A stretch of 64,000 nucleotides of DNA, from contig CM043954.1 in NCBI GenBank assembly GCA_014529385.2, positions 99,100,747-99,164,746 of the forward strand, read 5' to 3'. Position numbers and translations under genes: made by a program. Positions within the stretch are counted from its first letter, which is position 1, and each line of letters starts with the position of its first letter. Positions 10,099-24,275 of this stretch are shown here, piece after piece. The notes beneath the pieces are model-generated. The model was given only the letters and a program-made list of their open reading frames with translations. It had not been told where the DNA came from and did not search any database. The stretch comes from Adiantum capillus-veneris. Taxonomy: Eukaryota; Streptophyta; Polypodiopsida; Polypodiales; Pteridaceae.

Positions 10099-11683
10099 AG
10101 AACTTGTGAGACATGTTCCCGCAATTACAAAGAGCTTGATCAACACAGGTTTACTTGATGATGCTAGCTACGTCACCACTTTTGGACAGAATATTTAGAA
10201 GATATCCAAGGGTTCTATGACAGTAGCACATGGAGTAAAGTCTGAAGGACATTACATGATATATGTATCAAATGTCTCTAAAAATGTAATCAATGTAACC
10301 GAGCAGCCGAACGTTTCTTTGTGGCATAGCCGGTTAGGACATATGTCCAAGAAGGGAATGGAAATCTTGTCTAATTCTGGTTATTTGCCTGGCTTGTCAT
10401 TTAATGATTTTGAATTCTGTGAACATTGTCTGTATGGTATGCAAACAGAGAAGCCACATAAGCATAGAAGCAGTAGAAGAGATACACAGTTGGCACTTGT
10501 TCATAGTGATTTGTGTGGACCTATGCCTAACCTATCTCTAGGGGGAGCTTCTTACTTTATGACATTTATAGATGATTACTCGAGGAAAGTATGGGTTTAC
10601 TTTCTCAAGCACAAGGATGAAGCGTTTAGTGTTTTCAAAACGTTTGTGACACTTGTGAAGAATCAGAGTGGCAAGAAGCTTAAATGCTTACGCACTGACA
10701 ATGGTGGAGAGTATGTTTCAAAGGCCTTTCAGGACTTTTGTGAGTCAAAAGGTATAAAACGTGAACTTACTGCTCCTTACAATCCTCCTCAAAATGGTGT
10801 TGCTGAGAGGATGAATAGGACCATACAAGAGAAGGTCAGAAGTATGTTGTCTAATGCACAACTGCCAAATGGGTTTTGGGCTGAAGTTGTATCAACAACT
10901 GTTCATCTTATAAATAGATCTCCTAGCAAGGTTTTGCAGAAGGATTCAGTGGCAGAGATGGTATGGTCAGGCAAAATGCCCTCATACAAGCATCTAAGAG
11001 TCTTTGGCTGTGAGGCATATACTTATGTTCCAAAGGAATTTAGGAACAAACTTGAGCCAAAGAGTAGAAAGTGCATCTTTCTAGGCGATGGTAATTCTGG
11101 TGAGATGGGGTACAGACTTTGGGATCCCGAATCCAGAAAGGTTATCCGCAGCAATGATGTTCACTTTAATGAAGCCAAATATCATTCTAAACCAGAGAGG
11201 GTTGATTAGATTAGAAGAGTTGTCTTCCAAGAAGATGGACCTGCAGGTGCAAGACAAAATGTCAGGGCTCAAGAGGAGCAAGGACAGGATAGAGTGGAAC
11301 CACAGGTTGTGGCTGAGCCTGAGCCACCTATTTTGCGTAGATCTGGACGTATCACGCGACCTCCTGATAGGTTTGTTCCATCTATGAACTATGTCATGTT
11401 GACTGATTGCAATGAGCCTTCATGTTACAAGGAAGCAGTGCAAATGAAGGACTCCGGGAATTGGCAATTGGCCATGCAGTCAGAGATGACAGCTCTGCAT
11501 AAAAACAAGACATGGAAGCTAGTTAAATTACCACAGGGCAAAAAGGCTCTACCTTGTAAATGGGTTTACAGGTATAAGATCACCGCTCATGATAGTCAGC
11601 CAAAGTACAAAGCAAGTCATATACTTGGTATGCGCATTGAGAGAGACAGATCAAAGAAGTTGATTTGGTTATCTCAAACATAG
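10099..11683 (+). pseudogene. Copia A1 integrase and truncated reverse transcriptase
   Basis: After the frame change the pol frame runs on with TAG stops at 10196-10198, 11207-11209 and 11681-11683. The GAG-pre-integrase segment (SLWHSRLGHMSKKGM, CEHCLYGMQ) is followed by an integrase core with an intact triad: D in VHSDLCGPM, D in RTDNGGEYV, E in NGVAERMNRT. A linker with SGRITRPPDRFVPS leads to the RT start (KTWKLVKLPQGKKALPCKWV). Then the frame jumps from KYKA straight to SHILGMRIE. Compared with A2, 495 bp (165 codons) including the YVDD box are missing, so the element cannot reverse-transcribe itself. Confidence 0.92.
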
Positions 11684-12472
11684 TATATTGACAAGGTTTT
11701 GCAACGTTTTAATATGGAGAAGGAAAAGGCATTGAGTGTTCCATTGCCACCATATGTGAAACTTCGCAAACAAGATTGTCATGTGTCTGAGGAAGAACAT
11801 GCTGAAATGGATAAGATTCCATATGCGTCTGCAGTGGGTAGTTTGATGTATGCAATGATTGCTACTCGCCCAGACATTGCATTTGCAGTGGGAGTAGTAA
11901 GTCGATACATGTCAAACCCAGGCAAGAAACATTGGGAGGCAGTGAAAGGAATATTGACATACCTGAAAGCTACAAAGAGTATGCGCATATGCTATGGGAG
12001 TCAGGAGCTAGGTGTAAAGGGTTTTACAGACTCAGATTATGTAGGTAACTTACACAACCGAAGGTCTACGTCAGGGTATGTCTTTACATTGGCTGGTGGA
12101 GCAGTATCATGGCGTTCTAGATTACAAGATTGTGTTACTCAGTCTACTACAGAGGCTGAATATGTTGCAGCATTAGAGGCATGCAAAGAATCAATTTGGC
12201 TTAATCGACTAGTAACAGATTTGGGAATCAAAGAAGAGATGCCTGTGTTATATTGTGATAGTCAAAGTGCTATACAATTGGCTCGCAATCCAGTTTATCA
12301 CTCAAAGACAAAGCATGTGGATGTGAAGTATCATTTCATAAGGGAAATGCTCGAGGATAAGCAACTTCAGCTTGTCAAAGTTCACACCACAGAAAATCCT
12401 GCTGATCTACTTACAAAAGGACTTCCCTCAGAGAGCTTTGCGCATTTTCGCAAGCAGTTAGGTGTAGGGTAG
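11684..12472 (+). pseudogene. Copia A1 RT thumb and RNase H
   Basis: Continues in the pol frame after the TAG at 11681. It holds SLMYAMIATRPDIAFAVGVVSRYM and HWEAVKGILTYLK (RT connection), then RNase H motifs GFTDSDYVG, STSGYVFTLAGG, QSTTEAEYVAA and YCDSQSAIQLARN, HVDVKYHFIREML, ending LGVG before TAG at 12470. This is a full-length copia C-terminus. It would be translated only as part of the polyprotein, which is blocked upstream. Confidence 0.92.
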
Positions 12473-12548
12473 TACATCACTTCTCTACATCTCTTGTATA
12501 TTAGCTTGGATAGTAGCTTCTCTCACACTTAAAGTACCACATTGGACT

Positions 12549-12561
12549 TTAAGTGGGAGGT
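12549..12561 (+). other. Polypurine tract of copia A1
   Basis: TTAAGTGGGAGGT immediately precedes the 3' LTR and would prime plus-strand DNA synthesis. The same tract is seen in A2 just right of 24198. Confidence 0.8.
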
Positions 12562-12753
12562 TGTTGGGGTATAAAGCCCAAAGTGGTCGCCCACGTAAAT
12601 GGGCGGGCCGCTAGGTATGTACACATATTCTTTTGTAAAAACCTAATAAGAACTCACTATGCTCTACACATTACAGTAGAGCGAGTTCACCATATCGTCG
12701 TGCTCTTCTTCTCGCACTCTCTCTCGCGTCGCACTTCCGCTCGTACTTGTTCA
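12562..12753 (+). repeat. 3' LTR of copia A1
   Basis: 192 bp, TGTTGGGGTATAAAGCCC...GTACTTGTTCA, followed by the target-site duplication CTTCC (12754-12758). About ten substitutions separate it from the 5' LTR. Confidence 0.93.
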
Positions 12754-14276
<1,523 letters not shown>

Positions 14277-15060
14277 GGCTCAAAGCCCAAGTATTAGGGC
14301 CAAAAGGGCCTCAAAAAGGGATGTGCAAGGAGTTGGTTAGCTTGCTAATTAGTGGAGCATTTGACGGTCAAAACTACTCCAAATTTGGCTGTTTTGGGTA
14401 TTCAAAGCATATCAAGAGCATTTAAAGAGTATCTCGGTATAGATATTTCAATATGTATAAAAGATGTCATTTTCACACTATTTTCTTCCCTACTGGACCT
14501 ACTTTATTGGCTTGGTGGCAAATACAAAATTTTCACTTTTGAATGATGGTTTTCCTCACTACTCTTTCTCTCAAGCCATTTCATTAGGCTCTCTTCACCC
14601 TCACAAGCTTTCCAAGCTCTCTCTACCTTCGCAACAGGACTGCCATTCTTGGTCTGGCTAGAAGGACCACCGCCATTTTGCTCTCTTCACCATTTCAAGA
14701 GAACCACCATTTTGTTCAATTCACCATTGCAAGAGAACCACCATTTTGTTCTCTTTACCCTCACAAGCTTTCCAATCTTTCTCACTAGTTTTGCTCTGGC
14801 TAGAAGTTCACAACAACGTCACAAGTTTTCCCATCATTTCTACTATGCATGGAAACCATTTTTCTCTCCTCACCCTCACAAGATTTCCAAATTTTCTCAC
14901 TAGTTTTTCTCTTCCTAGAAGCTCACTTCAGCCTCACAAGCTTTCCAAACTCTTTTGCTATGTCTAGAAGCTCCCTTCAGTCTCAAAAGGCTCAAAGCCC
15001 AAGTATTAGGTCCAAAAGGGCCTCACAAGATTTCCCACCATTTCCACTCTGCTTAGAATC
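14277..15060 (+). repeat. Degenerate tandem repeats (CCCTCACAAGCTTTCCAA family)
   Basis: A phrase of the type CCCTCACAAG(C/A)TTTCCAA..TTTCTCACTAGTTTT..CTAGAAG recurs at about 14587, 14757, 14871 and 14930, and AGAACCACCATTTTGTTC recurs near 14700 and 14733. The region is bracketed by a direct repeat of about 40 bp (GGCTCAAAGCCCAAGTATTA...) at about 14277-14317 and 14988-15028. I see no coding function. Confidence 0.65.
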
Positions 15061-16229
15061 TCATTAAGTTGTTCCATATGGAAATCAAGCTCAACCAAGT
15101 GTAAGAAACCACGAGGGTTGTGTATCAAAGGCTGTAGGCGTCTCAGCTCAAGCATTACAAAGCCAAGGGAGCAAGCAAATGGATATGGATAGAAGTCAGC
15201 TTGCATCCTATTAATCCACAAGCTAGAAGGTAAATAGAAAAATTTGAAGCCTTACTCTCAAAAATAGATTTCCATGGTGGCCCTTTGCATTTGGAGAAGG
15301 ATCCAAATATTTCTAAAAGGACAGGAAATGTTTTGAAGGGTTCTTCAACAAGAGGTTTAAAAGCCAAAAGATTCACTTAGTTTTCTCTAAGTTGGAAATT
15401 GGATCTCATGATATCTTGCAACTTTTGCTCTATCTACATGGACCATATTTTGCAAAACAAGGGCCCACTGCAACACGTAGAAGTCACATTATCAAACATA
15501 AACTTCACTTTTCATATCGACAAGAAAGGGAGGATGACAAAGAAGAAGCAATGCACTAAAATAACTACTTAGTTGGTACCAATGGAGGCAATTACAGAGG
15601 ATGAGATCAACGAACCAACAACAACCACCTTGTTGAACATCACATTCATTCCAAGGAGGAGACTATTTAGATGCAAAGTTACAATATCATTCCTTGCAAA
15701 ACACTATCATTTTAACAATATAATTCCTTGTAAATTTACTTTAGATCTCCTTGCAAAACATTCATTTTCACAATACACTACCTTGTAAAGTTACAACATA
15801 TGTTCCTCTAAACATTGCAACATCAGGATTAGCACTTTATTTCCCCTTTACCAAGCAATCGTTTTAGTCATCTATAACTCCTAAGACAAGTTTCCTTTCA
15901 ACTATTCTAGCATTTGTGTGAGATCAAACATGAGCTTGAAATTTTTTCACTCTTCTATGTAGACTCTCATGTGACCATGATCCTATAACATGACATCTAG
16001 AAACCATTGGCATGGACCGGCATTATTAGTAGAAGCTTCATCACCCTCGAGCCCCTTTGCTATGTTAATAAAACTTTGTTGCTTTAGCTCTTTTGACTCA
16101 ACTTAAAATTATAACTTTCAAATACAGCAAAATGACAAAATTTTAACATCAAAGATGAGTCCAAAATGCCCAAAAACCTTGGAAACGACTGGCTGTATGC
16201 CTCGTTCTGACACTCGGAGAGGTCAATAT
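15061..16229. other. No recognised gene
   Basis: AT-rich sequence. Near 15640-15790 the phrase 'CCTTG(C/T)AAA' recurs with TTCATTTT(C/A)ACAATA, a weak short-period repeat. No domain is visible. Confidence 0.4.
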
Positions 16230-16930
16230 GGCAAAAAAAGGCCTCCGGAGGCACTATCCCATACAATGTGAGGAGAGGGGTAGGGACCCGTATCCTATTG
16301 TGCAAGCAAGGCATAGTGTGGTCCCAAATTGGTGTTTCAAAAATGACCCACACAACATTAGGGTTGGGGTAGTGAGATTCTAAAACTACCCCCCTATCCC
16401 ATTGTGCAAGTAAGGCATACTGTGGCACCCAATAGGCCTTTTGCTAATTTCTTGTATGTATGAGAAAAATCATAGGAATCCAAATAATAAGGTCACTCAA
16501 GATTTTTTTGCATGGTGTGTGCATGGATCCAGAATGATGGGGGGAATGACAAGCTCTATGATGCCCTTTTTGCACGGTGTGGGCATGAGCTAAAATGACG
16601 CAACAGGGGGGAGTGTCAAAGTTTCTAAGCGCTTTTGCGCATGATTTAGAAAAACCTTAGGAATCCAATCAACAAGGTGATTCAAGATTCTTATGTGGTG
16701 TGGACACAGAGCTAGAACAACACGATAGGAGGGTGGCAAGCTCACACATCACAAGCGCAGTGTGGGCAAGAGCTAGAACGGTGCGATAGGGGGAGGATTT
16801 CCTTTTGCGCACGTGTGGGTACACTACTGAAATGGGGAAAGTGGGGGTAGAGTGTGTAGATCAATCAAGCCGCAATCGCACGGTGTGGGTATTGATCCAA
16901 AACAATGTGAGAAAGGATGTCTTCAGGTGT
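16230..16930 (+). repeat. Degenerate tandem repeat region (GGTGTGGGCATGAGCTAGAA family)
   Basis: Two layers. First, ATCC(C/T)ATTGTGCAAG(C/T)AAGGCATA occurs near 16290 and 16396. Then a unit around 'GCACGGTGTGGGCATGAGCTARAAYGACGCRAYAGGGGG' recurs in altered forms near 16508, 16574, 16692, 16752, 16812 and 16875. A longer unit of about 185 bp is suggested by AGGAATCCAA...AAGGT.A.TCAAGATT at about 16472 and 16655. Confidence 0.65.
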
Positions 16931-18303
<1,373 letters not shown>

Positions 18304-19891
18304 TGTAACGGAATTGGCCTATTAACTTGAGAGTACTTTTGTAAAATTACTTTGTGAGCATAAAGGGTGAACATAATTGATGGTAGCAACATAAAAATAG
18401 CATTTAGTTAACGTGGCATGAACAATACTTTTGCAAGAGAGAGAGTTTAGAGAACAGGACACCAGTTGAGGAACGGATTTATGTGGAGCCGCCCCCCCCC
18501 CTTCCTATAGGCATTTGTGTTATAGCTTCTCCCATCAAGAGAGACTTGTTACAATACAATCTTTGTGTTCCTTGTGACCTAGGTGATGCAATGAAGATGG
18601 AAAACTTCATGCATCACGAACATAATATAAACTTTGTGGAAAGCATTAACTATCCCAACCCTTAGTCCCAAGACCTCAAACACCTTCGAAGGTGGAGAGA
18701 GCTAGCGGGGAATGAGGTTAGGGAAGAGGAAGGAGAAATGTTTCATAGGAGAAAGAATAATTTCCTCACTTATCATTAATCTTCTTGCTAGCATACATAG
18801 TAGCATAGTAATGAAGATGGAGAAGATGGCAAGCTTAAGCATTGAAGCATGGCTTTTGGTTGGATTTGCATTCCATAGCCAAGAGTGTTGGTGTAGGCTC
18901 TCAACCTCTCTACTTTCTTCCAAAAGTAGAGGGAGCTCTCATACTCTGCACAATATACAATGCGAGTGTGTGTGTGGGGTAAATGTGGGAGAGTATACCC
19001 CTCAAGAAGTCCCCCTACTTGCTTTGGTCAACCTCCCCTTGTAGCTCATGCTTGAAGCTCATTGGACCCCTCCAGGCCTAGCCAATCACAAGCAAGAATC
19101 ATACCAAGCAACAAGGGTAGCCTTGGCAAGTGTCCCCCTTTCCCCTTTGAGAGTGACGGCTTGATAAATATTAAAACAATTAATTAAATCTATTAAATTA
19201 CCATTGGACCACTTGGAAGGCCAACCAATAGGCTTTAGGCACACCATGAGGGTAACCTAGCTAGGGGCTTGACATGTGTCCTACTTGCCTCTTGGGAAAG
19301 GGGTGCCCTTTGGGAGAGCGAGTGGTCAAGCAACCACCCCACCTTCTTGCATGGATTGCCCCCTCCTTGTAGGGATTTGCTTTGACTTTTGTGCCACCTC
19401 AAGCCTCTCAACCTTGGGCCTAGTTCTGACCACAAGCTTGGCCCTTAAGCCCCTCAAGCTTGGGTTGTGTTCTCACCTCAAGTACAACCCTAACATCTCA
19501 AGCATGACAAGCACCTCAAGCATCTCAATCCTCAAGCACTTCAAGCATCTGAAGCATCTTAGTCTCATCAGGCATGACAAGCACCTCAAGCTTGGGCCGA
19601 GTTCCCACCTCAAGCACAGCCCTAGCTTACCTAAGGTCAAAGGACTTTTAACACTAACTATTGGAGGTTTTCAATGAAGCTAACCCTAAGATCTTTATGC
19701 TCCATTGTTTAGCCTTGCTCTTTGATAGACCATCTCTCATTTGGGCCTTTTTACCAATGGCCCTGTGTTGAGATAGATCTATAAGCACATGTGTATATCC
19801 TAACCCTTATTCTCGTTTATTCTCCCACATTAAATGATCAGTTTAATATGAGAAAATCATTTTGGGTGGTTAGATATTAGATTTTATGACA
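18304..19891 (-). repeat. 3' LTR of element B
   Basis: 1588 bp. Inner flank shows the polypurine tract (minus strand AAGAGAGAGGTAA) shared with element G. The LTR resembles that of G in blocks (GTTGAGGA.CGGATTT, CTCCCATCAAGAGAGACTTG, CACCTTCGAAG, AAATGATCAGTTTAATATGAG) but differs elsewhere, so they are related subfamilies. It carries internal CTCAAGCATCTCAA-type short repeats near 19490-19600. Confidence 0.88.
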
Positions 19892-20232
19892 TTACCTCTC
19901 TCTTGAAATCATAGTCGTCCTCAAATATGAGGTAGAAGAGATAAAGCCTTAGTCATTAGTCAATCTTGCTTAGTGGGTAGAGGATCCATTTTTACCCTAC
20001 GACATCTTTCCAAGATGGATGACTAATCCATTTGGTACTTGGGAGCATGTCTGCTCTTTAGTCCATTTCATTCTCCCGAGTAGAGTGACAAATTCTACTT
20101 GGTAATTGAGAGATGTCGTCATCACAAACATGATTCTAAGCATGCATACTATTTAAATTTGTGCACAATAAGAAGAGAATTGGTCTTATAAGACAAAAAC
20201 ATTGGTCATTTAAAAGAAATTTGTACATGTGC
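19892..20232 (-). other. Polypurine tract and untranslated 3' region of element B
   Basis: TTACCTCTCTCTTGAAATC (plus strand) next to the LTR is the polypurine tract. The rest corresponds to the non-coding stretch 48234-48591 of element G (shared GAGGATCC..TTACCCTACGACATC). Confidence 0.7.
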
Positions 20233-22171
20233 TTACTTTAATGTAGCATTGTAAGCATTGACAAGGTTCATATTGTCCTTCAGCTGTATTCCTTGCATCC
20301 ATCTAGCATCTTCAAAAGGATAACTTTTGAACTTAATAAGATACCGTCGAATAATATTACCATGTCGTAGTACCTTGTCTACATTCCGAAGGATAGATTC
20401 GGGTTGTAGCACCTCTTCTTGGTCTTCAATTTTGGGAGGGTCTTCAATAATTGGTTCACTGGGTAGCTCCCCTTTGTAGGGCTTAAGTAGGCTCACAGGA
20501 AAAGCATTGTGTATGAACCAATGGTTGGGCAACTTGAGTTGGTAAGCCGTTTCATTGATAGGCTTCAATATTTGGAAAGGACCATAGTATCTTTTTGGTA
20601 GCTTAGCATAATACTTTTGAATGCCCATAGGATTTTTGCTCGTCCTTTGCCTCAATTGAACCTTATGAAACTTAAGTAAGATCCAATCAAATTCTTTGAA
20701 TGTTAAGGCCCTTCTGTGCTTGTCAGAAGCAGCAGCTTTTTGCCTTTGTTGAGAGATGGATATAGCCTCCTTAATCTTTTGAAAAGATTCTTGTAGGTCA
20801 CGGCTATACTCATCGGTAGCATTGAAGATCTTTCCATGTACTTTGAGTAGCAAGGGACTTTTAGGTCTTCTCTCAATGATCTCAAAAGGTGCTTTCCCCG
20901 TAGAAGTATGTACATTATTATTGTAGGCATACTCTACAAGAGGTAGGTACTTTTCCCATTGTGAGCATTGATCTACTTCTATAACATAAGTCTTTAGTAG
21001 ATCGAGTATCGTAAGATTGTCTATCTCACTTTGGCCACCCGTTTGTGGGTGATAGGCCTAAGAGAAAGTCTTGATCTTGTTCCTAAATTTTCAATGAGAT
21101 CTTTCCAAAAATTACTAGTCATTCTAAGATCTCTATCTGACACTATGGATGTTGGTAATCCATGGTGTTTCAAAATCTATGATATGAAGAGAGTTGCCAT
21201 TTGGTGTGCCTTAATAGTCTTTTTGACAAGAATAAAGTGTGCTTGCTTGCTAAACCTGTCAACTATTGTCCATATTTCCATATTCCCATGGATATACTTG
21301 GGTAATCCAAAGATGAAATCCATGGATATACTCTCCCACAGTGAATTTAGGATAGGCAATGGCTGGAGTAATCCAGGTTGCTTCCCTCTATCATACTTGG
21401 TCTTTTGGCATACTACACATTTTGAAACATACTCTTGTATGTCCACTTTCATGGTAGGCCAATAGAAGTACGTTTCTACTCCTTGGAGAGTAGGTTGAAT
21501 GCCTCTATGCCCCACATAGGGAGGAACATGGGATTCATACATGACTTTGTCACGAAGGGAGTGGGTAACACATAGCCTATTGTTGTGGAGAAGATAACCA
21601 TCCTGCAAGGTGAATTGTTCCTCCTTCTTCAATATGGAAATTAAATTGCAAAAGAAAATTTGCCCACCTCATTTGTTTGTCGGAAACTTTGGTTTTCGTC
21701 ATGAAGTAATTGAGACTTTGGTGGTCGGTTCGTAGAATAAATGGAGTCCCCAATAAATAATGCTTCCATGTGTCTAGGGCATGCCAAGAACAGCTAAAAG
21801 CTCTTTCTCATAAATGCCCTAAGACGCGTTCATCTGTATTGAGCCTTCGGCTCTCATATGCTATGGCATGCCCTTCTTGAAGCAAGACTATTCCAAGGCA
21901 ATCACCACAAGCATCACATTGGACCTCAAATGGCTTTGAGAGATCCGGAAACATGAGGATTGGTTGGGAGGTAAGCTTCTGAGCTTGTCAAAAGCATTTT
22001 TCTCCTTAGTAGTCCATAAATACTTAACGTTCTTCTTGATTAAGTCATGTAGTGGTCGTGCTATTTGATAAAAGTTTTCTATTAAGCATCTATAGTATGC
22101 ACACGTACCAATAAAGCTTCTTAGCTCATGTAGATTCCTTGGATTAGGCCATGCTTTTATTACCTCTAACT
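20233..22171 (-). pseudogene. Element B pol remnant: RT end, RNase H, integrase, chromodomain
   Basis: The minus strand carries, from right to left, the end of gypsy RT and RNase H (FEVQCDACGDCLG, FILRTDHQSLNYFMT, with a TAG and shifts), integrase zinc finger (GHRGIQ...CVVCQKTK) and core start (SISMDFIFGLP) at 21177-21632, then the integrase C-terminus (KRYYGPFQILKPI, about 20560-20600) and chromodomain (RRYLIKFKSYPFEDARWM) ending at 20233. All are closely similar to G. About 170 bp between RNase H and integrase is missing relative to G, and several stops are present. It cannot encode active enzymes. The right edge at 22171 is a breakpoint in RT coding sequence. Confidence 0.88.
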
Positions 22172-22566
22172 TAACTTGAGAGTAGCGGATATTAGAGAGA
22201 GTACTTTTGTGAAATTACTTTGTGAGCATAGCGGGTGAACATAATTGATGGTAGCAACATAAACATAGCAGTTAGTTAACTTGACATTAACAATTCTTTT
22301 GAAAGAGAGAGAGTTTAGAGAACATGACAACAATTGAGGACCAGATTTGTGTGGAGCCGGTCCCCCCTCCAATAGGCATTTGTATATAGTTTCTCCCATC
22401 AAGAGAGACTTGTTACAATACAATCTTTGTGTTCCTTGTGACCTAGGTGATGAAATGAAGATGAAAAATTTCATGCATCACGAGCATAGCATAAACTTTG
22501 TGGAAAGCATTAACTATCCCAAGCCTCAGTCCCAAGACCTCAATTTGCATCCGCAATTGCTTAAGA

Positions 22567-22636
22567 TGGGTGTCATTTTTGGAAATACGCACAATTATCA
22601 ACAATAAATTGTGCGTATTTCCAAAGATGACACCCA
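22567..22636. repeat. Near-perfect 30-bp inverted repeat (hairpin)
   Basis: Arms 22567-22596 (TGGGTGTCATTTTTGGAAAT...) and 22607-22636 are reverse complements with a single mismatch, around a 10-base loop. It sits in the DNA that joins the two LTR types. Confidence 0.9.
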
Positions 22637-22680
22637 ATAAACTGTTTGTATTCCTTCATTAAACTGCTGGTGCAATGAAG

Positions 22681-22920
22681 ATGGAAGCCTCAAGCACCAA
22701 GCTCACACTTGTAAAACAAAACATCAATTCCCTCACGGTCTCAGACCCAAGACTTCACACACCTTCGAAGATGGTGAGAGCTAGCGGGGTATGAGAGAAG
22801 ATGGAAGCCTCAAGCACCAAGCTCACACTTGTAAAACACAACATCAATTCCCTCACTATCTCAGACCCAAGACTTCACACACCTTCGAAGATGGTGAGAG
22901 CTAGCGGGGTATGAGAGAAG
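22681..22920. repeat. 120-bp tandem duplication inside the LTR
   Basis: 22681-22800 and 22801-22920 are the same 120-bp unit with three mismatches. G has one copy of the homologous sequence, so this is a local duplication. Confidence 0.95.
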
Positions 22921-24006
22921 ATCTAGAGGAAGAAGGAGTATTCTTACGAGAAATAAGTATGTCTCCTCACATAATCACTCATAATAGCTAAACATAGCTT
23001 AGTAATTAGCATGGTAGAGGAGATGAGCATGCATTGGAGCTTGGCTCTTGGTTGGATTTGCATCACAAGCTTAGAGTGGATGATGAGCTCTCCATTAAAG
23101 CTTGAGAAGGAGAGATAGTCTTCTTTACTTCCCACATGAGATTGTGTGAGTGTGTGTGTGATAAGGGCCTTGCAAAAATCAGCCCCCTCTCTCTCTTGGT
23201 CGAACCCTCTTACTATTTTCTCATGCTGGCATCCTATTGGCCCCTGCAAAGCTTAGCCAATGACAATTAAGAAGCATAAGTGATAGCCTTGTGACATGTG
23301 TCCCCCTTTCCCCTTTTGTGAGTGCTTAAGGTATTTAAATAATGCAATTAAACTCTCATTGGACCTCTTAGTCTTATAGCCAATAGGAGTCAGGCAAGCC
23401 ATTGGGCTACTAAATGCTCATTGGACCCCTTGGGAGACTGTCCAATAGTCTTCTAGAGAGCTTAATTTCTATTTGTTCTTTCATCAAGTGTTTTTAAATG
23501 AATTAAACTAAGTTTACTCTAGCCTAATTCTCATTGGTCCACCTCTATGGCCATCCAATAGGATTTGAATGCACCTTGGGGGCAACTAGGCTAGGGAGCT
23601 GATATCTGTCCACTATGCCCTTTGTGAAAAGGGAGCTTGCAAGAGTGTGTGTGTGTTTCTCTCTCATCCCCTACATATAAGGCTTGCCCCATCCTAGATA
23701 GGAATGTGGAAGACTTTTGAGTCTTCCCACAAGCATTCCATTTACCCTAAGGCTTGACCATTGGACGTTACCTTTGAATTTTGGAACCTTAGCATTTTGG
23801 AAGTCTTAATGGGCTGAACCTTAAGGTGTTTGAAGCCCATTGATGAACATTGCAATTTTGCAGATGGCCTTCCCTTTGGATCCCTACTATGACAGGTCTG
23901 CCAGCTTAACCAATATTCTAGCTTTTTCTCCCCTGGTACTTTCCCATATTAAATGATTAGTTTAACATGAGAAAATCATTTAGAAAAATTAGATATTAGT
24001 TATTAT

Positions 24007-24198
24007 TGAAAAAGTACGAGCGGAAGTGCGACGCGAGAGAGAGTGCGAGAAGAAGAGCACGACGATATGGTGAATTCGCTCTACTGTAATGTGTAGAGCA
24101 TAGTGAGTACTTATTAGGTTTTTACAAAAGAATATGTGTACATACCTGGCGGCCCGCTCACTTACCTGGGCGACCACATTGGGCTTTATACCCTAACA
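24007..24198 (-). repeat. 3' LTR of copia A2
   Basis: Reverse complement begins TGTTAGGGTATAAAGCCC and ends TACTTTTTCA. Polypurine tract (minus strand AAGTGGGAGGT) is directly to its right. Confidence 0.93.
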
Positions 24199-24275
24199 AC
24201 CTCCCACTTAAAGTCCAATGTGGTACTTTAAGTGTGAGAGAAGCTAATATACAAGAGATGTAGAGAAGTGATGTA

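Larger units (their letters stand above)
7693..12753 (+). mobile_element. Copia A1: complete but defective Ty1/copia element
   Basis: Full-length element of 5061 bp with two 192-bp LTRs (TGTTGGGG...TTCA), flanked by the 5-bp target-site duplication CTTCC at 7688-7692 and 12754-12758. Inside are a tRNA-iMet-type primer site, a 1.1-kb leader, gag, protease, integrase, an RT with most of its core missing, and RNase H, then a polypurine tract. The two LTRs differ at about ten of 192 positions, so insertion is not recent. At least four TAG stops and one frame change make it non-autonomous. The related copy A2 lies at 24007-26912. Confidence 0.95.
22172..24006 (-). repeat. Chimeric LTR of the B/G type
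   Basis: From 22172 to about 22540 the sequence follows the B LTR (its homolog 18320-18675). Then about 130 bp of unrelated DNA with a hairpin intervenes. From about 22672 it follows a G-type LTR (GCAATGAAGATGGAAGCCTC, compare 46954) to the end at TTATTATGACA, which is completed after A2 at 26918-26920. The first ~16 bp of the LTR are missing and it abuts RT coding DNA at 22171. Confidence 0.75.

Noticed and set aside
9292-11683. Reassigned TAG codon (alternative code) in the A family
   Set aside because: A2 has sense codons at the positions of A1 stops and vice versa, so they are independent mutations. Other elements end with all three stops.
14277-16930. CRISPR-like array
   Set aside because: Repeats are degenerate, unequally spaced and in a plant genome; no spacers of constant size.
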